A stretch of DNA of 64,000 bases from CAXXOK01 sp963675655. GTDB taxonomy: Bacteria; Bacillota; Clostridia; Christensenellales; Aristaeellaceae. Shown here in pieces: positions 17,576 to 26,960 of this stretch (positions are counted from its first letter, which is position 1; each line of letters opens with the position of its first letter). The stretch spans positions 992,001 to 1,056,000 of the forward strand of contig OY776489.1 of the NCBI GenBank assembly GCA_963675655.1, given 5' to 3'. Both the position numbers and the translations under genes were made by a program. The notes beneath the pieces are model-generated. The model searched no databases. It was not told where the DNA came from and saw only the letters and a list, made by a program, of their open reading frames with translations.

Positions 17576-18463
17576 ATGAGCACTGAAAGTAATGGTAGTC
17601 GGCCGCCTGCGCCAAAACAAATATCCCAAATTCCCAACGTATCCGCTTTCAGCCAAGAGGAAGGCCCCCGTAAGGATTTGATGCTCATTAATCTTTCCCT
17701 GCGGGAAATCAACCCGGTTTCCTGCGGGCAGCACCATTGCAACCCCGGGCATCGTTTCGGGCCAACCATCCGGTTCTATTATCTGCTGCATTATGTAGTA
17801 TCGGGATATGGTTATTTTCATGTCGGTACGCACCGCTATACCCTGCGCCCCGGGAATTTATTTATTATTGGGCCGGAACAGGTAGCTCTCTATGAGGCTT
17901 CCGAAGAAAATCCATGGTATTATCAGTGGATTGGCTTCACTTCGGAGATGGATCTAAGCGGTATTCTGATGAAAGATGTGTATGATCTGCCAGAATGCGG
18001 GTACCTTTTCAAATTGATGACCGATGCAGGCGACTTCGGATTTGGGAAAGAGTATTACCTGTGTGCAAAAATTTATGAGATGCTCGCGCTCCTTGTTCGG
18101 TATAATACCCCTAACGGTGAAAAACACGGTTATATTGAAATCGCTAAAAACTTTATCGCCACCAATTACAACGACCCACGGTTGAGCATATCCCAAATTG
18201 CAGAAATTCTCAATCTGAACCGAAGCTATTTCAGCGTATTGTTTCGGCAGGTCACCGGGGAATCCCCACAGGCCTATCTGACCAACTACCGTCTGATTAA
18301 AGCGGCCGAGATGCTGGCGATGAAAGTGCTGAAGGTGAACGAGGTCGGCCGCGCCTGCGGTTATTCCGACCCCTATCATTTTTCTAAAGCATTCAAGAAT
18401 AAATTTTCCGTAGCCCCGTCGCATTACGCCGGGCACGAACATGAAATAATCGCTAAAAAATAA
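17576..18463 (+). CDS. AraC-family transcriptional regulator (MsmR/RafR-like)
   Basis: The 295-residue protein has an N-terminal cupin-like sugar-binding domain (about 45-160) containing the typical VSGYGYFHVGTHRYTLRPGNLFII pattern split around residue 85. A C-terminal AraC DNA-binding domain follows (about 190-290) with SISQIAEILNLNRSYFSVLFRQ and GRACGYSDPYHFSKAFK helices. This is the layout of one-component AraC sugar regulators. It is divergently transcribed from the galactoside importer and GH4 operon, so it most likely activates that operon in response to an alpha-galactoside. The first 40 residues are proline- and serine-rich and have no clear domain. Confidence 0.92.
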   Translation: MSTESNGSRPPAPKQISQIPNVSAFSQEEGPRKDLMLINLSLREINPVSCGQHHCNPGHRFGPTIRFYYLLHYVVSGYGYFHVGTHRYTLRPGNLFIIGPEQVALYEASEENPWYYQWIGFTSEMDLSGILMKDVYDLPECGYLFKLMTDAGDFGFGKEYYLCAKIYEMLALLVRYNTPNGEKHGYIEIAKNFIATNYNDPRLSISQIAEILNLNRSYFSVLFRQVTGESPQAYLTNYRLIKAAEMLAMKVLKVNEVGRACGYSDPYHFSKAFKNKFSVAPSHYAGHEHEIIAKK

Positions 18464-19022
18464 AAACGACGAGCGCCGATTATAAACCGAAGCGTTGCTA
18501 TTCACTTCTGATCGCTTTGGTTAGCCATTGCGCGAGCCTTGCTATTCCTACAATCAAATTTAGCAAGGAAATTCTTTGCAAGAACAAGATCATTCGTTGC
18601 AAGATATAGCGCTGGAGGCAACACGGCAACTTGGCAAGCAGGGCATGTGTTATAACACACATGCAAAACAGGCGGATTTGCATGTTGCAAATCCGCCTGC
18701 TGCTTGTTGGGGATGTGATCCCCAAGTCCTTATAACGCACAGTGCTTGCGCGGCTGCGCATCCTTTGGTTGCTTTTGTCCCCAAGAAAAGAGCTAGCACA
18801 ATACTCTGCGCATAGTCAAGGAAAAATTATGATTCTACAATCCCGCAATCGTATAAACATGTTCGTGCATACGCTAGAAAATTTCTACGCCGCAAGGCGT
18901 CCATAGCAGTAACTCCTTGATCTGCCAGGAGGCAATGGCGCAGCTGTTTGCCCACAGTTATCCCGCGCCATCTGCGTCGGGTTTTCACCGCGTCTTGATG
19001 CCGCACTTCCCTTGGATTATCG
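18464..19022. other. Convergent intergenic region
   Basis: These 559 bases lie between the ends of two converging genes. Apart from the paired palindromes at 18643-18699 I see no gene: reading frames here have no ribosome sites and no recognisable product. Confidence 0.6.
18643..18699. terminator. Two adjacent palindromes between convergent genes
   Basis: The first has 8-bp arms at 18643-18650 and 18657-18664 with a 6-nt loop. The second has 14-bp perfect arms at 18669-18682 and 18686-18699 with a 3-nt loop. On the minus strand the larger hairpin is followed by TTTTGCATG, so it could end transcripts of the mannosidase operon. On the plus strand there is no T-run. Confidence 0.55.
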
Positions 19023-21878
19023 TCAATCCTTCGCAAAGCGGACGTGAACCGCAAATAAACTGTTAGGCTGCACAGCAAAACGAACATCATTTCCATGCAC
19101 CGTCACCGGTTGCGCCGTTTCCTGTTCGGCAAGGTCTACCGCCTGCGCTGCCGATGGGGCTTTGCCAAAGCGAACGCATACGTTGTCTATCTGCCCAGCG
19201 GTTTCGTAGAACCGCAAAATCAGCCCGCCCTCTTCAGCTTCGGTTACAGCAGACAATACAGCCGTATCGCTGTCCACCCGAAACAAGCTGTTCTCCATGG
19301 GCAAGGTGCCGGCATGGCAGTTGGAAGGTTGATAGCAAAGGGCATGGGTACAGCGTTGCGCCAGTTTTTCCGCCGTGCCGGCATCGGGTGCTATAGCGCC
19401 TGCAAACAGGGAAATCTGATGGATGCCGCGTTCGGGGTATGGATCGGGACTTACGGAGGAATTCAGCAGTGTGACCGACAAAGCATCCTCCGCGCCACGA
19501 TAGCCGTATTTGCTATCGCTGATCAGTATTGCGCTGTCTCCCTTCGGGTTCTCCGCCAGCCCATACTGTAAGGCAGGCACATCGTTGGTAAGGGCTTTGC
19601 GGTAGATTGCGCCTCCAGGAACGTCGTATAAATAACGTTGCGTCGTATAGGCAAGCGGCATACGATAGCACAACACAGGAATCGTCTCTTGGCCGATTTC
19701 GTGCCAATCCACTTTTATATCGATGCGCACCACCGGGCTGTGTTGATCCAACGTGTAGGTGATCTCGGCCGTGGACCCCGCAACCGTGAACTTTGCTTTC
19801 AGTTGTTTGCGCAGTGCGCCGTCCGCTGTAAGCTTCATTTCCGTACAGCGGTCTACAGGCAAATTGTGTAGGTAGCGCCCAATTTGCCACGCGCTTGAGG
19901 TGATCGCTTCCGTTTCGATATATTCAAGCCCAGCCGTTTGCTCAGCAGCAATCAACTCTCTATCGTCGTTCATACGGCGCAGGGAGCAGATGCGGCCTGT
20001 TTTCGCCGATACAACAACACGCAGTTGATCATTTTGCATTTCGATATCATCGTAAAAGCGCGATGTCCGCTCACCATCCTGAAAATAGCACCGGTAACGC
20101 ACTACGCTTTGCTCTCTAAGCACAATCGTTGTATACCCCATCGGCGGAACGGTTACATCCACCAGAATACGGAAATTTTTATGATCCCAGTATTGCTGCA
20201 GTTGCTTATCCACAAGCTGGAAAGGCACCGGATTGCCCTGAAAATCCACCACTTCAATTTCGCGCATATCCCCGATCCAATCCCATACCGTCAATTCCAC
20301 CACTTCGGTGCGCGGCAATTCCAAGGGATTGAATACATGAAAGATTCGTGTCTTACCACTGCCACGTTCCGTGCTGGGCACACCAATGAAGTTCTCAATG
20401 CCATACCCCGCGCCGGCCCCTTCGGATTGGCTATTGTATGCATCAATATCCACCGGAATGGACGACGTATCAATCTGCGAAGCAATCACCCGCAAGGCAT
20501 TTTGCGTTTGCGTTGCGGCAGCAGCCATCGATGCCTGATAAAGACCCATCGCGTGCTCACGAGAATCCTGCACACAGGAACCGGTGAGAATGTCGTGAAA
20601 ATGGGTGAACATAACGTTCTGCCACGCTTGACGCAGTTGCTTTTTCGCGTAGGGAAAACCCACCATCCCATCCGCCACGGCGGACAGCGCATCCGCATCC
20701 AGCAGCGCCGCTTCCAGCCTGCGGTTGCCACGCTTTATGCGGCTTTGCGTCGTGTAACAGCCCGGTGCAAAGAAATTCAGTTCGTGGTTGACCACCGGCA
20801 GCTGCGCGCGCACCTTCTCCGCTTCCAGGAAAAATTCGCGGATGGTTCCAAAGCGAATCTGCGGATAAATCTTCCATGTCATCATTTCCAAAGCGCGCTC
20901 CACGTCACGGCGAGTCGGCCCGCCGCCGTGGTCGCCTACGCCGTAGATGACCAAACCAGTTTTCAACCCTGCGCAGCGCTCGGATAAATCCACGATGCCC
21001 GCACCGATATGCGGCGTTATCGCGCCGTTATACCAGTTAGGTTCACGATACGTTAATATCTCCTTACCGGAGGGGGCTTGCCAGCGGTAAAGCACATGAT
21101 CCTCCGCCAGCCCCCGGCAATGATAGTAATATTTCACATCGCCAAAGCTATTAATTTCAGGCACATTAACACTGTGGCCGAACGTGTCGGGCGAAAAATC
21201 GATGTCAAAATGCTGTACGCCCCATTTTTCAGTCAGGTATTCACGCGTATACTGTATATGCCTTAGCAGGGATTCTGTATTGGGCATGTTTTTATCGGTT
21301 TCTACCCATGCCGTCGCAGTTACTTCCCAACGGCCCTGCGCAATGCGCGTTTTAATCTCTTCCATCAGCTGCGGATCGTATTCTTCCACGATCCGGTACA
21401 CACTCGCCTGCGATTGAGAAAAACAAAACGACGGATACTGATCCATAATATGCAAAATCGTGCGGAATGTAGCCAGCACAATCGCGACCGTTTCGTTATA
21501 ACTCCACATCCAGTTCATATCGATGTGCGCGTGTGCCGCCAGAATCAGTTGGTAAGTTTTTGCTTCTGCTTCCAATGGCTGTAGCATTCTTTCGGCTTCT
21601 TCGCAGTTCTGGTTGGTTAGCGCACCGTTTTCCTGCTGGCAAACCAGCAGGTAGTCCAGCGCTTGATCCAATACCGCGTCAAAAGCGCCCTGCTTAACGC
21701 GGGACAAGTTGATAGCAAATTCCAGCTCACTGATGATCCGCGTGTTAGCCGCAGAAGGCACGGTGATGTGCGCCTGTGCCTCTTTGGGCATACCGAAGGT
21801 ATCCTCATACTGCATTTGCTCACGGTTACCACCAATATGGGTTTTCAGGCGTGTAAATTTTTCAGCTAACAGATTCAT
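19023..21878 (-). CDS. GH38 alpha-mannosidase
   Basis: The 951-residue protein starts MNLLAEKF at 21878 behind GAAAGG; an upstream in-frame extension would read through a strong hairpin. The zinc motif H118-I-D120 lies in AHAHIDMNWMW. The probable nucleophile is D231 in DFSPDTFGHS, and a further zinc histidine lies in FTHFHDILTGS (about 460). A long C-terminal beta-sandwich follows, as in bacterial GH38 enzymes. It has no signal peptide, so it should remove alpha-mannose from imported oligosaccharides in the cytoplasm. It is the last gene of a minus-strand importer operon and is paired across a divergent promoter with a GH125 enzyme. The two enzymes would complement each other on N-glycan or mannan fragments. 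Confidence 0.94.
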   Translation of the reverse strand: MNLLAEKFTRLKTHIGGNREQMQYEDTFGMPKEAQAHITVPSAANTRIISELEFAINLSRVKQGAFDAVLDQALDYLLVCQQENGALTNQNCEEAERMLQPLEAEAKTYQLILAAHAHIDMNWMWSYNETVAIVLATFRTILHIMDQYPSFCFSQSQASVYRIVEEYDPQLMEEIKTRIAQGRWEVTATAWVETDKNMPNTESLLRHIQYTREYLTEKWGVQHFDIDFSPDTFGHSVNVPEINSFGDVKYYYHCRGLAEDHVLYRWQAPSGKEILTYREPNWYNGAITPHIGAGIVDLSERCAGLKTGLVIYGVGDHGGGPTRRDVERALEMMTWKIYPQIRFGTIREFFLEAEKVRAQLPVVNHELNFFAPGCYTTQSRIKRGNRRLEAALLDADALSAVADGMVGFPYAKKQLRQAWQNVMFTHFHDILTGSCVQDSREHAMGLYQASMAAAATQTQNALRVIASQIDTSSIPVDIDAYNSQSEGAGAGYGIENFIGVPSTERGSGKTRIFHVFNPLELPRTEVVELTVWDWIGDMREIEVVDFQGNPVPFQLVDKQLQQYWDHKNFRILVDVTVPPMGYTTIVLREQSVVRYRCYFQDGERTSRFYDDIEMQNDQLRVVVSAKTGRICSLRRMNDDRELIAAEQTAGLEYIETEAITSSAWQIGRYLHNLPVDRCTEMKLTADGALRKQLKAKFTVAGSTAEITYTLDQHSPVVRIDIKVDWHEIGQETIPVLCYRMPLAYTTQRYLYDVPGGAIYRKALTNDVPALQYGLAENPKGDSAILISDSKYGYRGAEDALSVTLLNSSVSPDPYPERGIHQISLFAGAIAPDAGTAEKLAQRCTHALCYQPSNCHAGTLPMENSLFRVDSDTAVLSAVTEAEEGGLILRFYETAGQIDNVCVRFGKAPSAAQAVDLAEQETAQPVTVHGNDVRFAVQPNSLFAVHVRFAKD

Positions 21879-21903
21879 ACGTATAGACCTTTCAAAAAAG
21901 TAT

Positions 21904-21946
21904 GCATGCATGGGCGCGAATCCATAAGACTCGCGCCCATGCATGC
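21904..21946 (-). terminator. 16-bp perfect hairpin with T-run between binding protein and mannosidase
   Basis: Arms at 21904-21919 and 21931-21946 (GCATGCATGGGCGCGA and its complement) enclose 11 nt. On the minus strand ATACTTTTTTG follows, giving a classical intrinsic terminator inside the operon. The mannosidase start lies 26 nt further on. It may lower expression of the mannosidase relative to the binding protein. Confidence 0.85.
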
Positions 21947-21968
21947 AAGGTTCCCCTTGCATACAAGC

Positions 21969-23561
21969 TTATTGGTTGGCTTCGTAACGCTCGTACTGCG
22001 CCTGCTTGATGGTTACATAGTCATTAATGCCCATCCGTTCAAGCTGTTGTACATAAGCATCCCAGTCGCTTGCAAAGTTCCATGTGCCGGTTACGAAGTT
22101 CATCCGCGCTTCGGTAACGTAGGTATCCACGTCCGTTTTGATGGCGGAGATTTCGTCGGCTTCTTCGGCGGTCGGGGTCATCCCCGGCAGCAGATCGGCC
22201 GCGTACTTCAGGGAATCTTCCGCGTAATCGGAGAATTTCTCGCCTTTGTAGGCAGGGTCGTCCTGATAGCGCGCAATCTCCATGGTGGCGCTGTCGAAGG
22301 AACGCCAGGGGAAGTTGCCGCCGAATACGAACAGGCCGTACTGCCACGCGCCGAGCTGCGCGCCGCCGTCGTAATTGATGATGTCCTCATTGTAACGAAT
22401 ATTGCCATCCGCGTCTAGCGAATAGGTATCGCCTTCCAGGCCGTAGGCAGCAAAGGTGGTGCCCTCTTTGCCGTAGAAGTAGTCGATCCAGCTCAACAGC
22501 GTTGTAGGATCGGCGCAGGCGTCGGTAATGGTGAACACGGCGGTTGAACGCACGGGATAGTCACACCAGGACTGCACCTGATCACCAAAGGGACCTTCCA
22601 GCGCGTTGATCGCCACGTAATCCTGTGAAGCGTCGCCGTAGAGGTACGCCGCGTCTCCCCAGCCATACATGCCGACGACATCGTTGATGGTACCGTCGGT
22701 TACCCAGTTCTCATACTCGTACTTGCCGAAGGTTTCGGGGTAGAAATAGCCGGCCGTCCACCAGTCCGCCATCTGCTGCCACAGGGCCTTCATGCCTTCG
22801 GAGGTATAGAGGAACTGCACCTGACCGTTCTCGTCGATGTAGTAATCCTCGGAGATCGGCTTAAAGCCATTGTTGCCGACCCCGTAACTGCCGCACAGCA
22901 TCTCGTTGAGCATGCTGATGCCGCCGGGCTGCATGTAGATGGGATATTCGTCCGTCGTATCGCCGTTACCGTTAGCATCGCCGGCCTTGAAGGCGGCAAA
23001 CACAGCTGTCAGCTCGTCGATAGTCGTGGGGGTTTCCAGGTTCAGGTTGGTCAGCCAGTTTTTATTGAGGTAGAAGCGGGCGTTCGCCTGCGGGCGGTCC
23101 GTCATCACCCAAGGTGTGCCGTAGATGCCGCCGTCGGGCATCGTAATGGCGGCAATACCGCCGCTGACTTCGTCGGTCAACAACGCCTTCAGGTTGGGCG
23201 CACACTCATCCATATACGGCGCCAGGTTCACAAACGCGCCCTGCGCACCGTAGTTCATCAGCTCTTCCGAGGACCAGGAAACCTGCCAGAACGCGTCCGG
23301 CCGGTCGTTGGAGGCCATCAGCAGGTTTTTCTTCTCGCCCATGGCCGATTCGGGCACTTCGATCCAGTTGATGTGAATCCCGGTCATCTCTTCGTAAGCA
23401 TCCCAAATCCACCAATCCGCAACGGAGGGGTTCGTGTTTCCGCCAGCCTGGCAGACAATGGTAAATTCTGTCTGCGCTTTGGCCGAGTCCTGCGCCACAG
23501 CGGCAGGGGCTATGCCAACCAACATGCACAGCACAACCAGGAGGGTAAGCATCCTTTTCAT
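21969..23561 (-). CDS. Extracellular sugar-binding protein (LplA-type), mannoside locus
   Basis: The 530-residue protein has a signal peptide (1-23) ending AVA|Q; C12 is in its hydrophobic core and is not in a lipobox. The mature part shows LplA-type features: a long lobe, an acidic loop GDANGNGDTTDEY near residue 200 like a calcium site, and many tryptophan/tyrosine residues. It is preceded by two permeases (66 nt) and followed by a strong hairpin. It is expected to bind a mannose-containing oligosaccharide. Substrate is inferred from the adjacent GH38 and GH125 genes. Confidence 0.92.
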   Translation of the reverse strand: MKRMLTLLVVLCMLVGIAPAAVAQDSAKAQTEFTIVCQAGGNTNPSVADWWIWDAYEEMTGIHINWIEVPESAMGEKKNLLMASNDRPDAFWQVSWSSEELMNYGAQGAFVNLAPYMDECAPNLKALLTDEVSGGIAAITMPDGGIYGTPWVMTDRPQANARFYLNKNWLTNLNLETPTTIDELTAVFAAFKAGDANGNGDTTDEYPIYMQPGGISMLNEMLCGSYGVGNNGFKPISEDYYIDENGQVQFLYTSEGMKALWQQMADWWTAGYFYPETFGKYEYENWVTDGTINDVVGMYGWGDAAYLYGDASQDYVAINALEGPFGDQVQSWCDYPVRSTAVFTITDACADPTTLLSWIDYFYGKEGTTFAAYGLEGDTYSLDADGNIRYNEDIINYDGGAQLGAWQYGLFVFGGNFPWRSFDSATMEIARYQDDPAYKGEKFSDYAEDSLKYAADLLPGMTPTAEEADEISAIKTDVDTYVTEARMNFVTGTWNFASDWDAYVQQLERMGINDYVTIKQAQYERYEANQ

Positions 23562-23627
23562 GGTATCGGGGCTCCTTTCTATTGTGGGGATTATCCTTGC
23601 ACCCGGTTTCGCCGGATAGCATTCCGT

Positions 23628-24536
23628 TCAGCCCTTGATGGCACCGATCATGACACCCTTGGAGAAAAATCGCTGCACGAAGGGGTACACCATCAGGATG
23701 GGAATCGTGGAGATTACGATTACCGCGTATTTAAGACCCATACGCGAGATCATACGATCGGCGTAACCGGCATCGGTGGCCACGTTGAGCATCTGTCCCA
23801 CCTGATTTTGAATCAGTATGTCCCGCAGCACCAGCTGTAGGGGGTATTTGCTGCTTTGCGTCAGGTACATCAGCGCCGTGAAGTAATCGTTCCAGCGTGC
23901 CACGCCGTAATACAGCGCAACCACGGCGATGATTGGCCCGGACAGCGGCAGCACGATACGTAATAGAAAGCTGAAGTTGGTGCAGCCATCCACGCTGGCC
24001 GCATCCTCCATTTCTTGCGGAATGCTGGTTTGAAAATAGGTACGCATAATGATGATATTGAACATCCCTACGGCACTGGGCAAAATCATAACCCAGAAGT
24101 TGTTCAGCAGTCCCAAAGAATTGATGAGCAGGTAAATTGGCACAATACCGCCGCTAAAAAACATCGTAAACGTGAAAAGAAAGGTGATCACGGATCGGCC
24201 TTTAAGCCGCTTCTTCGATAGTGGATACGCGCCGGCGATGTTCATGATAATATTCACCAGCGTACCTACCGTGGTATAAGCAACGGAATTCCAAATGCCC
24301 TGTAAAAACGCCTGATTGCGAAACACCAAATCAAAACTTTCGAGCGTCCAAGTCGTGGGCCAAACAATGAATGTTTTCGTATAAAGTTCTTTGGGATCGC
24401 TAAAAGAGGCAACCAAAATCACCCATAGCGGGTATAAAAGCGCAATCATAATCGCTGCCAGCAACAAATAAGCAACCAGCCGAAACACTTTGTCTCCCGT
24501 CGTATTATCCTGTATGTTTAAATGATGTTTACGCAT
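23628..24536 (-). CDS. Sugar ABC transporter permease (LplC-type), mannoside locus
   Basis: This 302-residue protein has six membrane segments and an EAA-type loop (MEDAASVDGCTNFSFL) near residue 180, where the usual glutamate-alanine-alanine is replaced by EDAA. It ends GVMIGAIKG, the standard tail. It lies 12 nt downstream of the partner permease and 66 nt upstream of the binding-protein gene. No ATPase is present in the locus. Confidence 0.93.
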   Translation of the reverse strand: MRKHHLNIQDNTTGDKVFRLVAYLLLAAIMIALLYPLWVILVASFSDPKELYTKTFIVWPTTWTLESFDLVFRNQAFLQGIWNSVAYTTVGTLVNIIMNIAGAYPLSKKRLKGRSVITFLFTFTMFFSGGIVPIYLLINSLGLLNNFWVMILPSAVGMFNIIIMRTYFQTSIPQEMEDAASVDGCTNFSFLLRIVLPLSGPIIAVVALYYGVARWNDYFTALMYLTQSSKYPLQLVLRDILIQNQVGQMLNVATDAGYADRMISRMGLKYAVIVISTIPILMVYPFVQRFFSKGVMIGAIKG

Positions 24537-24548
24537 GCTTTCTCCTCC

Positions 24549-25529
24549 CTACCATAGCGCCGTATCCGTCAGCCGTCTGGACAGATAATTTGCCAGAATC
24601 AGGATGAAGAAATTGATAACGTTGTTGAAAAGTCCCACCATAGAAGCGAAGCTGTACTGTGCTTTTTCCAAGCCCGATTTGAAAACGTAGGTGGAAATAA
24701 CTTCAGAAGCGGAAAGATTGGATGTGGTTTGCAAAAGGTACACCTTTTCGTAGCCGACATTGAGTACATTCCCAATCGCCATGATAGAGAGAATCGCAAT
24801 TGTAGGTAAAATGGAAGGAATGGTAATGTACCAAATTTGCTTCAGTCGGCTTGCGCCGTCCAGCCGTGCCACCTCGTAAAGTTCAGGAGAGGTGCCAGCC
24901 AATGCCGCCGTATAGATGACGGAGCTCCAGCCGACAGTCTGCCATACCCCTGTCCAGACGTAAATATTATTGAACGCGTCAGGGTTGGATAGCACACTAT
25001 TTTGGCCTTCGTACCCGAACATCCGTAAAATAGCATCCACAAATCCGGTTTGCGGCGTTAAAAACATAATGGTCATACTGCAAAGCACCACAACCGAAAT
25101 GAAGTTTGGCGCGTAAGAAATGGTCTGGCAGATGGTTTTAAGCCTTGGATTGCGCATCTCGTCAAACAGCAGCGCCAGTATCAGCGGAGCCGGGATGCTA
25201 ACCAAGAGGCTGTAGACCGACATAGAAAGCGTGTTCGTAATGACGCGTTCGAAATAAAATGAATTGAAAAAACGGTATAGGTGTTTTAAGCCTACCCACG
25301 GGCTGTTGAGAATCCCCAGCGCCGGAGAATAATCTTTAAATGCAATCTGCAGGCCATACATAGGAATGTAGGCGAAAATAAAAAAATAGGCGATCACCGG
25401 AAGCAATAAAAAATACAAATCATAGTTACGTACCAGAGATTTTTTCCAATCGATCGTTTCCGACCGGATATAATTGCGAAGATCTCTGGTCCGCCGTTGC
25501 CTTGATGCAGGCACGTCTTTTATTCGCAT
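24549..25529 (-). CDS. Sugar ABC transporter permease (LplB-type), mannoside locus
   Basis: The first gene of the minus-strand mannoside operon encodes 326 residues. I place the start at the ATG at 25529, preceded by AAAGGAAGGAACC; an upstream in-frame ATG at 25613 would lie within the promoter region. A 60-residue cytoplasmic N-terminus precedes the first membrane helix (YDLYFLLLPVIAYFFIF). The EAA loop YEVARLDGASRLKQIW is near residue 215. Transcription probably begins at the promoter at 25591-25618 and is controlled by the divergent GntR/LacI-type regulator. Confidence 0.93.
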   Translation of the reverse strand: MRIKDVPASRQRRTRDLRNYIRSETIDWKKSLVRNYDLYFLLLPVIAYFFIFAYIPMYGLQIAFKDYSPALGILNSPWVGLKHLYRFFNSFYFERVITNTLSMSVYSLLVSIPAPLILALLFDEMRNPRLKTICQTISYAPNFISVVVLCSMTIMFLTPQTGFVDAILRMFGYEGQNSVLSNPDAFNNIYVWTGVWQTVGWSSVIYTAALAGTSPELYEVARLDGASRLKQIWYITIPSILPTIAILSIMAIGNVLNVGYEKVYLLQTTSNLSASEVISTYVFKSGLEKAQYSFASMVGLFNNVINFFILILANYLSRRLTDTALW

Positions 25530-25590
25530 GGTTCCTTCCTTTCTCGATTCTCGTGATCGGAGCATGGGGATATTATAGCACACGACAGGT

Positions 25591-25743
25591 ATAATAGAAT
25601 ATAACAACTGCATATCAAGTTATATTATTTGTTAATTAACCGCCCTTTTTAAACATATTTAATAAAATATTGTCTCTATATAAATTTTTATTAACCATTA
25701 TTAACATTATGCTCTTTACAGATATATCAACTTATATTATGAT
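25591..25743. promoter_or_regulatory. Divergent promoters with paired operator-like repeats
   Basis: Two 17-bp copies of ATATCAA(G/C)TTATATTAT lie at 25612-25628 and 25724-25740, differing at one base and 112 bp apart. On the minus strand, TTGATA (25613-25618) and TATTAT (25591-25596), 16 nt apart, form a promoter whose -35 overlaps copy one. On the plus strand, TTTACA (25715-25720) and TATGAT (25738-25743), 17 nt apart, form a promoter whose spacer contains copy two. Such placement suits a repressor, most simply the adjacent GntR/LacI-type protein. Confidence 0.65.
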
Positions 25744-25787
25744 AATACGTGAATCCAACATTTCAAAGGTGTAAGGAGACGATTACA

Positions 25788-26918
25788 GTGGCGGAAAGTA
25801 CGAATGATTGCCTGTACGAAAAAATTCAGCACGATCTGATGGCAAAAATACAGGATGGTACGTATCCGCCCGGTGCCAGAATTCCCAGCGAGCTACGGCT
25901 TGCCAAGGAATATGGCGTCAGCCGGATCACTGCAATCAAGGCGCTTACGGAACTTTCGCTGAACGGATATATCAACCGCCAGCAGGGAAAAGGATCGTTC
26001 GTCAACCCGCCCAATATGCGGTTTCGCCCCAGCGCACTGTTGGCCACACGTCCACCGGCAGAGGTGGAAGGCACCCGCCGCATCGGCCTGATGATTCCGG
26101 AATATTTCGATTATCATTCCGGCAACATCATCCGGGGTATTCTGCAAACGCTCCCCTACCCCGATTACTATGTTACTATCATCATTTCGCAAAATGAAAA
26201 GCATGAAGAATATGCTTTGAATGATTTAACCCAGCAAGGATACGCAGGGGTTCTCCTATTCCCGGTGGATAGCGAGTATTACAGCGATATTATTTTACAA
26301 ATGCAGGTTAATAAATATCCTCTGGTATTGATGGATCGGTATTTTCCCGGCATCAGCTGCAACAGCGTCGTATGCGACAACCGTGCGGGAACCAGTATCG
26401 CCATCGAGCACCTGATCGCCCACGGGCATGAGAAGATCGTCTTTTTTGCCGATGCCAGCTACCAGGAGCAAATAACTTCTATACGTTACGATAGCTATGT
26501 TAAAACCATGATCCGGCATAATTTGGCAATGATGAATTACGAAAATTTTTTTCGCGATGAGATAGATTCGTTGAATCACCATACATTCATCGAACGTGTG
26601 CAGCGCGGAGAAATCACAGCCGTAGTCGCTTCCAACAGCCATATTGCCGTTAAAATTGCTAATCTGTGTAAAAGCAATCACATTGACATTCCCGGGCAGC
26701 TATCAATCGTCTGTTTCGATCGCCCCGAGATTGGCGAAACGATGACCGGAGAAAGCTTTTTCACCTATGTCGAACAAAATTCGATGCAAATGGGGCAAAG
26801 TGCGGCAAAGCTGTTGGATGCCATGCTTAGAGGCGCAACAGAAAGCAAACGAATCGTACTGGAGCCAAGGCTGGTAATCAACGCTTCCACAGGTACTCCG
26901 GAAGCCTGCCGGGCATAA
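25788..26918 (+). CDS. GntR/LacI chimeric repressor (AraR-like)
   Basis: The 376-residue protein joins a GntR-type winged helix-turn-helix (about 8-75; GARIPSELRLAKEYGVSRITA then GYINRQQGKGSFV) to a periplasmic-binding-protein-like sugar sensor of the LacI type (about 90-370; IGLMIPEYFDYHSGNIIRGI, VCFDRPEIGE). This fusion is known from AraR of Bacillus. I choose GTG at 25788 because AAGGAGA lies 8 nt upstream; the earlier GTG at 25749 coincides with the expected transcription start. It is divergent from the mannoside importer and lies 42 nt before the GH125 gene. It probably represses both sides until a mannoside appears. Confidence 0.92.
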   Translation: MAESTNDCLYEKIQHDLMAKIQDGTYPPGARIPSELRLAKEYGVSRITAIKALTELSLNGYINRQQGKGSFVNPPNMRFRPSALLATRPPAEVEGTRRIGLMIPEYFDYHSGNIIRGILQTLPYPDYYVTIIISQNEKHEEYALNDLTQQGYAGVLLFPVDSEYYSDIILQMQVNKYPLVLMDRYFPGISCNSVVCDNRAGTSIAIEHLIAHGHEKIVFFADASYQEQITSIRYDSYVKTMIRHNLAMMNYENFFRDEIDSLNHHTFIERVQRGEITAVVASNSHIAVKIANLCKSNHIDIPGQLSIVCFDRPEIGETMTGESFFTYVEQNSMQMGQSAAKLLDAMLRGATESKRIVLEPRLVINASTGTPEACRA

Positions 26919-26960
26919 ATCCTCCATACTTCATTAAAAAGGATAAGGCGAGGAAAACTG

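Noticed and set aside
18498..18761. Small minus-strand gene in the convergent gap
   Set aside because: The frame runs through both palindromes, lacks a ribosome site, and its translation has no recognisable pattern.
19938..20987. Long plus-strand frame inside the GH38 gene
   Set aside because: Antisense shadow of the mannosidase, histidine-rich without family resemblance.
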